Origin: Paenibacillus alkalitolerans
GTDB lineage: Bacteria > Bacillota > Bacilli > Paenibacillales > YIM-B00363
Length of the DNA stretch: 64,000 bases
Reading direction: 5' to 3'
NCBI RefSeq assembly: GCF_016482785.1
Contig: NZ_JAEMXM010000006.1
Coordinates: 62,001-126,000 of the forward strand
Part shown: positions 45,299-54,449 of the stretch, one piece after another
Position numbering within the stretch: the first letter of the stretch is position 1
Layout of the letters: the number at the start of each line of letters is the position of its first letter
Notes under the pieces: model-generated
What the model was told of the DNA's origin: nothing
Databases searched by the model: none
The model's input: only the letters and a program-made list of their open reading frames with translations
Translations under genes and position numbers: made by a program

Positions 45299-45707
45299 TC
45301 CCAATTCGCCATGAAACGCCCCTGCGGCCATCATCGGTTCCAGCACAACCGAAATCTTTCGGTTGCACACCTTTTATGCGCTGTTCAGACTCTCTTGCGT
45401 ACATTATCCCCGCAACTCATCTAATGTTAAATTACTCCTAGCATGTAAAAGAAAGCGATAACCAGAGCGATAGCTGAACCAGGGGGATAGTGAGCGCAAG
45501 AGAGTTAGTACTAGGAGGGAGAGCTGGAGCCAGCTTAATTTGGAGAACATTCGGATATGACCTGCAAAGAGAAGTCAATTTATAGGCGTAGCCCGATGTG
45601 GCACGTTACCTGAACAATGGGTATAGTGCTCGCAAGGGGTTTGGAAAATGCTGTCATGGCGGGACGGGCCATCCTTGCGGATGGCCATTCCTCGATTACA
45701 AACATCT
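45299..45707. other. Intergenic stretch between convergent genes
   Basis: About 410 bases with no supported gene. It includes GA-rich purine tracts (AGGGGGATAGTGAGCGCAAG, about 45480-45500) and CTAGGAGGGAGAGCTGGAGCC, and a GGGACGGGCC...GGATGGCC dyad near 45661. No known RNA family is recognised. Confidence 0.35.
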
Positions 45708-46697
45708 TCAGTTTTTATACCATTCAGCTATAGTAATTGTATTTCCGTCCGGGTCAACGACGTCAAAGTATTTGGAACACGGATAATTATCGTACCGCTC
45801 GCTCACTTGCACTCCTTCTTCAACCAGTTGCGCATAAAAAGCTTCAATATCATCGGTCTTTAACTCAAACAGCGATGCAGGTACTCCATTTCGCGTAAAA
45901 TGCAATGGAGTTCTCTCCGCCTCTTCATGCAAAAACACATTCGGACCTCCGTCACCTAATTGAATTATGGCATTGGCGCCGTTTGCGGAGCGGATCGGTT
46001 CACGAACCAATTTGCACCCTAAATGCTTTACATACCACTGAGCAGAAACATCTACATTCCTAACCGGAAAGTTGATGCATGAAATACCGACGATTCTTTT
46101 AACTACTATTTGCTCAAACTCTTCGCCCAACTTCTGTCTGCTCATCGTCTGCTCCGCCAATTCGAACAACTCCTTTTGCAATTTATTTTTGGCCCTTCTG
46201 AGCCTGCTTTCCGCCGCACTAACGGTGACGTTCAGGAGCTTTGCTATTTCCTTCACGCTAAAGCCGCTGACGAAGTACATGATTGCGACAATCCGGTATT
46301 TTTCATACTGTGCAAGAGCCTCACGTACTTGCCGATCGCGTTCCCTCTGCAGCACTTCTTCCTCTGTTGTTTGTGTTTCATTCGAAAGATTGAGTCCGTA
46401 TCCATCTTCAAGGTGCCGTGCCGTTTGCCGCCGATACTTCCTCCACCAGTCCTCAGTGGTGTTTCGAGCGATCGTCATGAGCCAACCGCCAAATTTGCCC
46501 GGCTCCTCTAACTTGATAAGATTGTACCATGCTTTGATGAATACCTCTTGTGCAACATCTTCAGCATCGCTTCGTTGACCTAGCCTACTAAGTGCAATCG
46601 CGTAGACGGCGTTCGAGTATTTACCGATTAAATATCTGAATGCATCCATATCACCTCTCGCGGCTCTAAGAATGAGTTCCTTTTCGTCTGCAGCCAT
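45708..46697 (-). CDS. ECF sigma factor with C-terminal VOC domain
   Basis: A 329-residue fusion. Residues 1-175 are an ECF sigma factor (GDMDAFRYLIGKYSNAVYAI, SDAEDVAQEVFIKAWYNL, WLMTIARNTTEDWWRKYRRQ; region 4 HTH SVKEIAKLLNVTVSAAESRL). About residues 200-329 are a VOC domain (CINFPVRNVDVSAQWYVKHL, PASLFELKTDDIEAFYAQLV, YFDVVDPDGNTITIAEWYKN). ATG follows GAGGTG. No anti-sigma gene is near. I infer direct ligand control through the VOC domain. A second, related fusion is at 56285-57193. Confidence 0.9.
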   Translation of the reverse strand: MAADEKELILRAARGDMDAFRYLIGKYSNAVYAIALSRLGQRSDAEDVAQEVFIKAWYNLIKLEEPGKFGGWLMTIARNTTEDWWRKYRRQTARHLEDGYGLNLSNETQTTEEEVLQRERDRQVREALAQYEKYRIVAIMYFVSGFSVKEIAKLLNVTVSAAESRLRRAKNKLQKELFELAEQTMSRQKLGEEFEQIVVKRIVGISCINFPVRNVDVSAQWYVKHLGCKLVREPIRSANGANAIIQLGDGGPNVFLHEEAERTPLHFTRNGVPASLFELKTDDIEAFYAQLVEEGVQVSERYDNYPCSKYFDVVDPDGNTITIAEWYKN

Positions 46698-46862
46698 ATT
46701 TCACCTCGTCGAAGTCATTCATAAAATAGACGTAATGCAACGCGATTTTCGGTCATGTCAATTGCATATGTTTTATAGGAATTAACTATCAAGACAATAT
46801 GTATTATATATTTCAATAATTAACTCTCCACCTATACAATAGCTTAAAAAAGGAGAAATGTT

Positions 46863-47537
46863 ATGGACGTGTCCGTTAAGAAGCTGTTCGATGCCGTCGC
46901 AAGTGATTATGACCGGCAGAGGAAACAACTTATCCCTTGCTTTGAACAATTTTACGGAATGGCCTTATCGTTGGTGGAAAGCGACAGCCCTTGCCCGCAA
47001 ATTCTTGATTTGGGGGCCGGTACAGGACTGTTTTCCGGCATGGTATTGCAAAAGTACCCAAACGCACATATGACACTGATTGATATTAGCGAAAAAATGT
47101 TGGAGGGAGCACGTCACAGATTTCGTGATTTAAACAATATCCAATACATCGTCGGCGACTATTCGGACTACACATATTCCCATCCATTTGACATCGTCAT
47201 TTCGTCTTTATCCATCCATCATCTCACCCATCCGGCGAAAAAACAATTGTTTGCAAATGTATACCGGTTGCTGCGCGAAGGCGGTATTTTTGTAAATGCG
47301 GACCAAGTAGCGGGCAGCACTCCTCAAACCGATCATTATAATAGAAAACGTTGGTTAGAGTACATTAACGACAGCGATCTTCCTAAGGAAGCGATAAATG
47401 CATCTATTGAGAGAAGGAAGTTCGATATCAACGCCAAATTAGGAGAGCAAATCAACTGGATGGAGCAAGCTGGGTTTAAAGATGTTGATTGTATGTATAA
47501 ATATTTGGATTTCGCCGTTTTTTACGGCAGAAAGTGA
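46863..47537 (+). CDS. Class I SAM-dependent methyltransferase
   Basis: A 224-residue methyltransferase with motif I ILDLGAGTGLFSGMVL (about residues 47-62), acidic MTLIDISEKMLEGA, and post-motif PFDIVISSLSIHHLTHPAKK. This is the UbiE/YcgJ-like branch; acceptor unknown. ATG at 46863 follows AAGGAG. It diverges from the sigma-VOC fusion, about 165 bases away, and could be its target, but no promoter shared with that sigma factor can be named. Confidence 0.85.
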   Translation: MDVSVKKLFDAVASDYDRQRKQLIPCFEQFYGMALSLVESDSPCPQILDLGAGTGLFSGMVLQKYPNAHMTLIDISEKMLEGARHRFRDLNNIQYIVGDYSDYTYSHPFDIVISSLSIHHLTHPAKKQLFANVYRLLREGGIFVNADQVAGSTPQTDHYNRKRWLEYINDSDLPKEAINASIERRKFDINAKLGEQINWMEQAGFKDVDCMYKYLDFAVFYGRK

Positions 47538-47616
47538 CTCTGAACTCTAAGAAAAATGTAGGATAATAACGCAACATGTCGAATAATCCATAAATCGTTA
47601 ATTTTGGAGGTAAGAC

Positions 47617-48375
47617 ATGAGGCTGGCGGTTATTTCAGATACGCACGGAAATGCAACGGCATTCGAAGCGGTAGTACGCGACATTAAAAATCAAAGCCCG
47701 GATGCGATCGTTTTTCTTGGAGATATCGTTATGCGGGGGCCGCAACCCGGCGAATGCATTAAATTAGTGAAGTCATTGCAGCCTCTCTCAGTCATAAGGG
47801 GGAACTATGATAACAGATTCACCAGATTCCCCAAACCCGGCTGGACGCCTAGCAATTATAAGCAAGAACTCGTTTTGCGCGCATTTGAGTATGATTGTGA
47901 AAGAATATCCAAGGAAGAGCAAGTTTGGCTTGCAAATTTACCGACGGAATTATCTTGTAATTTCGAAGAAGTCCCCACGGAGATGTACCACGCAAGCCCA
48001 AACTCACTCGTAGATATTGTATATCCGTGGGCGACGCTTGATGAACTGGATACTTTACATAAGAATGAGCAAACAAAACTTGTTCTCTACGGCCATGTAC
48101 ACCATGCCCATGTGAGGCAAGGAAGAGGCCGGTTAGTCGTTAATTGCGGCAGCATTGGATTGCCGTTCGACGGAGATAACCGGGCCAGTTATGCAATTGT
48201 TGACTTCAATAAGAAAGATATAGCTGTTCAGTTAAGAAGAGTTTCTTATGATATTGAAAAAGCTATAATCCGCGCAAAAGAGTGCAATATGCCCGATATT
48301 GACGCATTCGAGTATGCGCTTCGGAGGGCACGCTATCCTTATGATTCTGTGAAGCGAAGCCACTCGGCAACGTGA
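47617..48375 (+). CDS. Calcineurin-like metallophosphoesterase
   Basis: A 252-residue phosphoesterase of the YfcE/DUF-type branch: SDTHGNATAFEAV (Asp-x-His), IVFLGDIVMRGPQPGE (Gly-Asp), VIRGNYDNRF (Gly-Asn-His/Tyr-Asp), and the late LYGHVHHAHVR with VNCGSIGLPFDG. These would bind two metals. GGAGG precedes the ATG. Eighty bases after the methyltransferase on the same strand. Substrate (phosphodiester or nucleotide) unknown. Confidence 0.87.
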   Translation: MRLAVISDTHGNATAFEAVVRDIKNQSPDAIVFLGDIVMRGPQPGECIKLVKSLQPLSVIRGNYDNRFTRFPKPGWTPSNYKQELVLRAFEYDCERISKEEQVWLANLPTELSCNFEEVPTEMYHASPNSLVDIVYPWATLDELDTLHKNEQTKLVLYGHVHHAHVRQGRGRLVVNCGSIGLPFDGDNRASYAIVDFNKKDIAVQLRRVSYDIEKAIIRAKECNMPDIDAFEYALRRARYPYDSVKRSHSAT

Positions 48376-48440
48376 TCATCCGCTTCGCTCCCGCGGAGCC
48401 CCTCCCGAACTCCAACTTCCAGACAGCACCCATCGTATGA

Positions 48441-49229
48441 TTATTTACAACTTGCTGGAAGTACCCAATAACGTTCATCGCGATGCATTACATCAACCGG
48501 CACTTCAAAAAAATCCGTCAACCTGTCTTTCGTTAGCATAGATTGGACCTCGCCCCGCGTGAAGACCTCTCCCCTTCTCAGTAACAGGGTATGACGGAAG
48601 ATGGGCAGAATCTCCTCTGTGTGATGGGTTACATAGATTAAAGTTGGCGCATTATGACTTTTTGCCAGGGTCTCGACTGACTCTAAAAGCTGCTCACGTG
48701 AGAATAGATCAAGTCCGTTGCAAGGCTCATCCAAAATAAGCAGTCTCGGCGAAGCCATTAGTGCCCTTGCAATCAGCAATTTTTGCTTTTCACCTTGGGA
48801 ACAAGACTGATACGTTCTCCCCATTAGATGCAAGCAGCCTAACTGCTTCATCCAAGACGCAGCTAACATCCAATCCGAATCGCTCGGTTTCTCGTATAAT
48901 CCGATAGTAGCATATTTGCCGCTTACGACAATTTTTTCAGCATTATCATTCATATATAGCTTCTCCTGCAAGGATAAGCTTACCCAACCGATCATAGTCC
49001 GTAACTCTCGCAAGTCCATGGTGCCGAAAGCCTGACCAAATACAGAGACCGAGCCTGAGCTCGGCCATATGTATCCATTGACTATATTTAGCAAGGTCGT
49101 TTTGCCTGAGCCATTCAGACCAAGAATAGCCCAATGCTCCCCTTTTCTCACCGTCCAATTAATTTGTTTTAGGAGTTCACTCTCCCCTCTGCGATATGAG
49201 ACTTGCTCCAGATTTATAACTTCCTCCAT
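48441..49229 (-). CDS. Stand-alone ABC ATPase (YlmA/ModF-like)
   Basis: A 262-residue ATPase: Walker A LGLNGSGKTTLLNIV (about residues 37-51), signature SCSQGEKQKLLIARAL, Walker B RLLILDEPCNGLD and the switch THHTEEI. The HAILGLNG form and the YVTHHTEEI switch resemble YlmA-type ATPases that lack a membrane partner. No permease is adjacent. It lies 18 bases downstream of leuA, so may be co-transcribed. Confidence 0.85.
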   Translation of the reverse strand: MEEVINLEQVSYRRGESELLKQINWTVRKGEHWAILGLNGSGKTTLLNIVNGYIWPSSGSVSVFGQAFGTMDLRELRTMIGWVSLSLQEKLYMNDNAEKIVVSGKYATIGLYEKPSDSDWMLAASWMKQLGCLHLMGRTYQSCSQGEKQKLLIARALMASPRLLILDEPCNGLDLFSREQLLESVETLAKSHNAPTLIYVTHHTEEILPIFRHTLLLRRGEVFTRGEVQSMLTKDRLTDFFEVPVDVMHRDERYWVLPASCK

Positions 49230-49246
49230 TGTTTATTCCCACTTTC

Positions 49247-50782
49247 TTACCCATTACTAGTGTCCAGCAATATCGCATTGATTCCATTCAAGAACGCCTG
49301 CGCACTCGCATTTATGATGTCGGTGTCCATCGCCCGGCCAGAGTAAGTTTTCCCTTGATGGTTTAAGCGAATGTTCACTCGGCCAATCGCTTCCTTTCCT
49401 CTGGACAGGCTGTTTATTTTGTACTGGGTCAAGCTTACATCCAGATGAATCAATGATTTGATCGCACTGTATAATGCATCGATCGGTCCATCTCCGGCAG
49501 CAAATCCCTTTAGTTTTTCACCATTGTATTCTAACAACACTGTAGCAGTCGGATACAGGTCATTTGTTACCACTTGGAACGATAGTAATTCTAGCATCGG
49601 ACTAATACTGTCCGCAGATTCTTCTCTTTGCTTTCTTAACAAGTAGAACAGATCATGGTCATATACTTCTTTCTTCAAATCAGCTAAAGCCAGAAATTCT
49701 TCAAAACATTGTTCCAGCTTCGTTTCATCAGAAGTATCGAACCCCATTTTTTCTATTGCATGTCTAAATGCATGTCTGCCGGAACGTGCAGTTAAAATCA
49801 GTTCCATACTCTCTGCCCCCACTTGCTCGGGTGACATAATCTCATATACGTTCTTATCTTTGAGAAGCCCGTCCTGATGAATACCGGAAGAGTGTGCGAA
49901 CGCATTTTCACCGGTTATGGCTTTATTGACCTGAACCTCCAATCCTGTTAAATAGGACAATAATCTGGAGGTTCTGAGAAGTTCCTTGGTTTCAATATTT
50001 GTAGTGGATTTATAAAGCGACTCCCTGACTTTCAAAGCCATTACCACTTCTTCCAATGAAGCGTTCCCAGCCCTTTCACCCAACCCATTGATTGTGCACT
50101 CGATTTTTTCTGCTCCGTTCTTGATTGCGCTTAGTGTATTTGCTGTCGCAAGCCCCAAGTCATTATGACAGTGTACGCTTAGAATCACGTTACCGTTGAT
50201 GTTTTTCAATCGATCGTTTATTTTATAAATTAATTCACCAAATTCTTCAGGCTCTGCGAAACCGACGGTATCGGGTACATTAATGATGGTCGCGCCCGCC
50301 TTCACGACAGCTTCTATTGTCTGCCATAAATACTCGAATTCTGATCGGGAAGCGTCTTCTGTTGAGTATTGAACACGGGGCAGCAGCGTTTTGGCATAGG
50401 CTACCGCATCCACTCCCATCTGCAGGATCGACTCTTTGGATCGATTGAACTTTTTTTCCACATGAACGTTGGATGTACCAAGTACAATATGAATGAAAGG
50501 ATCTTGTGCGGCTCGAATACTATCGTAAACAGCATCAATGTCGCTTCTCACCGCGCGGGCCAGCGCAGTAACGGAGACGCTATCCCCGACGCTCCGCACG
50601 ATATCCTGCACAGCCTGAAAGTCACCCTCTGAAGAAGCAGGAAAACCGGCCTCTATGATATCCACACGAAGGCGTTTCAGCTGCTCAGCAAATTCGATTT
50701 TTTGAGCCCTATTCATTTTCGCACCTGGTACCTGCTCCCCATCACGCAGAGTTGTGTCGAGCACGATGATATTACGGTTCAT
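49247..50782 (-). CDS. leuA: 2-isopropylmalate synthase
   Basis: A 511-residue DRE-TIM-family enzyme condensing acetyl-CoA with 2-ketoisovalerate, the first step of leucine synthesis. [20 protein letters not shown] (about residues 7-26), [20 protein letters not shown] with the metal His pair, [16 protein letters not shown] and [16 protein letters not shown] are typical. The C-terminal part (about 390-511) is the regulatory domain for leucine. GEQVPG replaces the common GEQSPG. It is away from any leu operon, so a paralogous synthase (for example in secondary metabolism) is possible. Confidence 0.87.
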   Translation of the reverse strand: MNRNIIVLDTTLRDGEQVPGAKMNRAQKIEFAEQLKRLRVDIIEAGFPASSEGDFQAVQDIVRSVGDSVSVTALARAVRSDIDAVYDSIRAAQDPFIHIVLGTSNVHVEKKFNRSKESILQMGVDAVAYAKTLLPRVQYSTEDASRSEFEYLWQTIEAVVKAGATIINVPDTVGFAEPEEFGELIYKINDRLKNINGNVILSVHCHNDLGLATANTLSAIKNGAEKIECTINGLGERAGNASLEEVVMALKVRESLYKSTTNIETKELLRTSRLLSYLTGLEVQVNKAITGENAFAHSSGIHQDGLLKDKNVYEIMSPEQVGAESMELILTARSGRHAFRHAIEKMGFDTSDETKLEQCFEEFLALADLKKEVYDHDLFYLLRKQREESADSISPMLELLSFQVVTNDLYPTATVLLEYNGEKLKGFAAGDGPIDALYSAIKSLIHLDVSLTQYKINSLSRGKEAIGRVNIRLNHQGKTYSGRAMDTDIINASAQAFLNGINAILLDTSNG

Positions 50783-50919
50783 TCAAGATCTTCCTCCTCA
50801 CCCTCCGTATTTCAATCATTATAGACAATGGACTCTTCATCATCATTGTGAAAACTGCGGAAGTAGAAAGCAATTTTTGCTATACTTGTTGCTAATCATT
50901 ATTGGCAGGTGATTTGAGG

Positions 50920-51729
50920 TTGAAAATCAGAATGGATACGGGACAAACATCATTATGGAAAATCAATGAGGAACTCCAAGCCCCACCTCATATTCATGAA
51001 AATGATTTTCAGATTACAGTACCCGTTCATGGCTCCTGCCACATATTCATTGACAACAAGACACATCAACTCTCCGTTGGGGAAGGATTGGTCGTGTATC
51101 CTAAGGAAAACCACGAATTGCTCATTTCTCCTGAATCCAGCGTAATCGTCATTCAAGTCAATCATAGTAGGCTGGCACAGTTTATTGGAAATACGACATT
51201 GGATCTTTACAAGAAGCAGCGAATTGAACCCGAGGAGATAAAGAAGCATTTTCGAAGATGGGCTTCAGTATTATTGCATCACGACGCAGAGCCGCTGGCG
51301 ACACAGGAAACAGAGCACCTGGTCCTTTCATTCCTTGTCAGGATGTTCACGGACAGACGGCCCATGGCTAATACGGCTAATCTTTTGAGTTTATCGGATC
51401 GGAATATCGCTTCGGTGCTTGAATTCATGCACGAGCACTACAAGGAAAAACTCAATCTGGATACACTTTCTTCAATTGCCTTACAGAGTCGGTACCATTT
51501 TATTCGTTCATTTAAGTCCATTGTCGGTATAACTCCATACCAATACCTCCTCCGACTGCGAATTGAAGAAGCTAAGGTTAAACTGCGGGGAACCAACATG
51601 AGTATTACCGATATTAGCTTCGAACTAGGTTTTTCAAGTATGAGTCAATTTTATAGGGCTTTTATTAAGGTAACAGGTACATCTCCTGAAAGATATAGAG
51701 GCACACCGCGAGGGGGATCGAACCCCTGA
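50920..51729 (+). CDS. AraC-family regulator running into a tRNA fragment
   Basis: A roughly 269-residue regulator with a cupin sensor (APPHIHENDFQITVPVHGSC, GLVVYPKENHELLI) and two HTHs (LNLDTLSSIALQSRYHFIRS; MSITDISFELGFSSMSQFYR) ending SPERYRG. The last codons (RGGSNP-stop) are read from the antisense of a tRNA-Ala fragment, so the natural C-terminus was replaced by recombination, without loss of the HTH. The start may be TTG at 50920 or ATG at 50932. Divergent from leuA with about 140 bases between. Confidence 0.85.
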   Translation: MKIRMDTGQTSLWKINEELQAPPHIHENDFQITVPVHGSCHIFIDNKTHQLSVGEGLVVYPKENHELLISPESSVIVIQVNHSRLAQFIGNTTLDLYKKQRIEPEEIKKHFRRWASVLLHHDAEPLATQETEHLVLSFLVRMFTDRRPMANTANLLSLSDRNIASVLEFMHEHYKEKLNLDTLSSIALQSRYHFIRSFKSIVGITPYQYLLRLRIEEAKVKLRGTNMSITDISFELGFSSMSQFYRAFIKVTGTSPERYRGTPRGGSNP

Positions 51730-51757
51730 CCTCATCGCTGCCGGCAATGCGCTCTCA
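51708..51757 (-). tRNA. Partial tRNA-Ala(GGC) remnant
   Basis: On the minus strand GGGGTTCGATCCCC is a perfect T-arm, preceded by GAGGTC and an anticodon arm CATTG CCGGCAG CGATG with anticodon GGC. The D-arm is only recognisable as GAGAGCGC, the acceptor stem is missing on both sides, and base 33 is C, not the invariant U. It is a fragment, not a working gene. Confidence 0.75.
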
Positions 51758-51911
51758 CAGAAAGCGAAGCATTGAAAAACAACCAAACCGCCATCGTCGT
51801 TCTCAATCATATCCGCAGAGAATCCGAGTATTTCATCGGAATTTCAAATGCACTGTTGCTATCAAACAGGGTTTGACCTCTGTTATTGCCGCGGCGGTCA
51901 ATTTTCACAGC

Positions 51912-52764
51912 TCACTTCAATGAGTCAAAAATATTTGCAGTATACTTAATAATAGCTTCATCGTAATCCGGATACTTATATCCGAGGTTTCCTGCCACAG
52001 CTTTAGAGTATTTTCTAAATAAATCGTAACAAGTAAATAAAGACTGCCACATTTCCGGATAGCCATTCTGACAATAGGTGGATAGTAATGCTTCCCAAAC
52101 TTCTTTTGGAAGGTAACGGTCGATAAATTTATAATTCTTGCCTACGCTAAAGGTATATCCTTGCTCCGATCCGATGTGCCAAGCCATCATTCTTAACAAG
52201 TTCGGACGCGCTCTCGTGTAAATGGTCAATCGCAAACAGTATTTCTTTTCTCGCTAGTCCTTTTACCACATAAGTCCAAACCATCCAGAACTCATTGCAG
52301 CAATCATCAAATTGTCTTGCGGTCGGCTTTTTGATCCAATATTGTCGATCGTTTGCGTGCACTTCATTTTTGATGCGGGCATCTTTATCAAGCAACACCT
52401 CGATTAAACCGTCGCTATTAGCGAAATAATCCTCCGTCTCGATAACCGGAATAAGCGTTAAGTCTAATTTATCGCCATCTTCAAATACAATTAAATATGA
52501 AAACCAATTGCCTAATTCCGGCGGAAAAAGCTCCATATCCTCGGGTTTTTGCATCATAATGCGTTTCCCGAATACGTTGAGCCATTGATCATTTTCTTTA
52601 AAAGATTCAATATCTGTTACAAGGTAAGAAACATCATAATCTTGGAATGTATCAGGAGGAATATTTTTGTTTGTACGTGATCCTTCCAAAGTCGCCAATC
52701 GGATTCTACTATCATTCATAGCAAAATCCACAAGCATACTCATCATCTCTTGTTCGCTTCTCAT
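51912..52764 (-). pseudogene. Aminoglycoside 6-adenylyltransferase (AadE-like), frameshifted
   Basis: The 5' frame (52764 to about 52230) starts MRSEQEMMSMLVDFAMNDSR and has LEGSRTNKNIPPDTFQDYDV (nucleotide-binding GSR and DxD), GDKLDLTLIP and EFWMVWTYVVKGLARKEILF, all typical of streptomycin adenylyltransferase. After FAIDHL the match continues in another frame (RARPNLLRMMAWHIGSEQGY ... down to 51912). One base gained or lost near 52230 explains this. Reassembled length is about 284 residues, normal for the family. Unless the shift is a sequencing error, no enzyme is made. Confidence 0.85.
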
Positions 52765-52802
52765 TTCGGCGACCCTCCGTTTGAAGATTTATTTTTGCAG
52801 CA

Positions 52803-53867
52803 TTACTCCAATATCTTGCCGTAAAGCATACGGACGATATTACTCTCCGTTGCCGCTTCACTTCCGCACCACTGATTAATAAGTAAAAAATCGGTATTAT
52901 CCGTAATTTGATCGATCCCGCCGATTAATCGTATCTTGGACAATTTGCGAATCGCCGGGTCGCTAATTGAATTTGCGATGGCCTCGGCGAATTTCCCGCC
53001 ATAAATGACCTTAAACGGCCGGTCGTAAAAGTAAGAAGTTTGCTCGGGCATATTTTCGGTGATTTCCAGTCCATTATGTTTGTGCGCGATGAACTCATAT
53101 GCTTTACAGAGCGCTTGTTCCCGTACTCTCCAAGTCGCGGACGTCTGAATCTGCGTCAACAACGGCAGCAATTGATTGGCGCAGCTCAATTCCTTAAATG
53201 CCGTTCCGAACCACTTCGGATAAGGCGCATACTTTCGTTCCATCAAAAAACATAGATTCATAATATCTCTTACAAGTCTTGACCCGATAATGGCCGATCC
53301 CAGCTCATCGCCCGCGTATCCGGCTCGAAGCGCCAGATGCTCTTCTTGTCCGATTCTGTTCCAGGTTGCCGCCATAAGAAATAACGAAATGTCATGCGGA
53401 TAGTACTGGAACTGCTTGCGGACAGCCGCAAGTTCCCCCGTATCGTCCCGGAAAACCGCCCCGCCGACAATCTCGGCCAAAACCTGAGACGGGAATGTAA
53501 GCCAATCCAATAAATCGAGACCCCGGTGAATATCTATTGCAAGCTTTTGCTCAACAAACTGCGCCACCGTAGTAATCACTGTCCGATTAAGGTCTACAGG
53601 GTATCCATGAAATTGTACGGGCTTGTTCGTCAGCAGTATCTTGAAGATCTCATCAGCCAAGTCCATGTCCTGCTTCTGAAGAAACAGAAGCACTCGAGGC
53701 CCCCAGTCGTGATCCGTTGACATCTCGGTGTCATAACCGAGCACTTCACTCCCCGGCCCAATGAGCGCCGAAGCGTACCGCAAGTCCGGGAAGCTGCTTG
53801 AGATTAGCGGCTCCACAAACTCATGGTAAAATCTTCGGCTCAACTCTATACCCTTTATAAAAGCCAA
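52803..53867 (-). CDS. DUF4037-type nucleotidyltransferase-like protein
   Basis: A 354-residue protein with an N-terminal nucleotidyltransferase-like core (SALIGPGSEVLGYDTEMSTD followed by HDWGPRVLLF, giving GxxS-like and DHDW acidic motifs) and a helical C-terminal region, as in DUF4037 proteins. The TTG at 53867 is chosen for AAGGGGG eight bases upstream; an upstream GTG at 53894 is the alternative. It is 38 bases upstream of the broken aminoglycoside adenylyltransferase and may be in its operon. Function unknown. Confidence 0.75.
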   Translation of the reverse strand: MAFIKGIELSRRFYHEFVEPLISSSFPDLRYASALIGPGSEVLGYDTEMSTDHDWGPRVLLFLQKQDMDLADEIFKILLTNKPVQFHGYPVDLNRTVITTVAQFVEQKLAIDIHRGLDLLDWLTFPSQVLAEIVGGAVFRDDTGELAAVRKQFQYYPHDISLFLMAATWNRIGQEEHLALRAGYAGDELGSAIIGSRLVRDIMNLCFLMERKYAPYPKWFGTAFKELSCANQLLPLLTQIQTSATWRVREQALCKAYEFIAHKHNGLEITENMPEQTSYFYDRPFKVIYGGKFAEAIANSISDPAIRKLSKIRLIGGIDQITDNTDFLLINQWCGSEAATESNIVRMLYGKILE

Positions 53868-53983
53868 TGCAACCGCCCCCTTCTTTACAAACACGCATGC
53901 TAGTAACCCAAATCACTATCCAATCAATTATACAACACGGAAAGGCCGATCAGTCCGACGGCTCATGCTGTTCATGTTAAAAT

Positions 53984-54010
53984 GGAGGTACATAATGGAA
54001 ATACCTGTAC
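53984..54010. promoter_or_regulatory. Dyad upstream of the MerR gene
   Basis: AGGTA (53986-53990) and TACCT (54002-54006) are mirrored 11 bases apart, the size expected of a MerR-family operator, 22 bases before the merR start. A clear -35 is not visible. Confidence 0.4.
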
Positions 54011-54031
54011 TCGAAAAGGAGGACGTTTTCA

Positions 54032-54406
54032 TTGAAAATAAGCGAGCTATCCAGAAGAACGGGGGCAAGCACCAGATCCATTAGACATTATGAAGAGAAA
54101 AAATTAATTACTCCCGTTCGACTTGACAATGATTATCGAGAGTTCGATGAATCTGCCGTCGAACGTATTCGATTGATTCAATTCTATCTTGGGCTGGGAT
54201 TAACAACCGAGCAAATAGCGGAGGTGCTGAAATGCGAGGATGCCGGTCCCGTAGAATATGAGTTTTGCGATGACGTGCTTAAAACATATCTGGAGAAGGC
54301 TGATGAAATCGATAGTCGGATTCGTTCATTGGAAATTGTGAAGCAACGATTGGATGAACACATTGTACAAATGACGAAAATGATGGAGAAACAGCGGGCG
54401 AATTAG
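54032..54406 (+). CDS. MerR-family transcriptional regulator
   Basis: A 124-residue MerR protein: winged HTH ISELSRRTGASTRSIRHYEE (about residues 3-22), then LDNDYREFDESAVERIRLIQ, and a C-terminal coiled dimerisation helix (YLEKADEIDSRIRSLEIVKQ). It lacks the Cys pattern of metal sensors. The start is TTG, after AAAGGAGG. Convergent with the dehydrogenase at 54450-55382, which is a likely target in this common gene pair. Confidence 0.88.
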   Translation: MKISELSRRTGASTRSIRHYEEKKLITPVRLDNDYREFDESAVERIRLIQFYLGLGLTTEQIAEVLKCEDAGPVEYEFCDDVLKTYLEKADEIDSRIRSLEIVKQRLDEHIVQMTKMMEKQRAN

Positions 54407-54414
54407 AGAGAAGA

Positions 54415-54442
54415 GAGACCCTATCCGTATAGAGAGGGTCTC
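54415..54442. terminator. Hairpin between convergent genes
   Basis: GAGACCCT / AGGGTCTC separated by 12 bases lies between the converging merR and dehydrogenase genes. Neither side has a good T-run, so termination strength is uncertain. Confidence 0.5.
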
Positions 54443-54449
54443 CTGGAGT

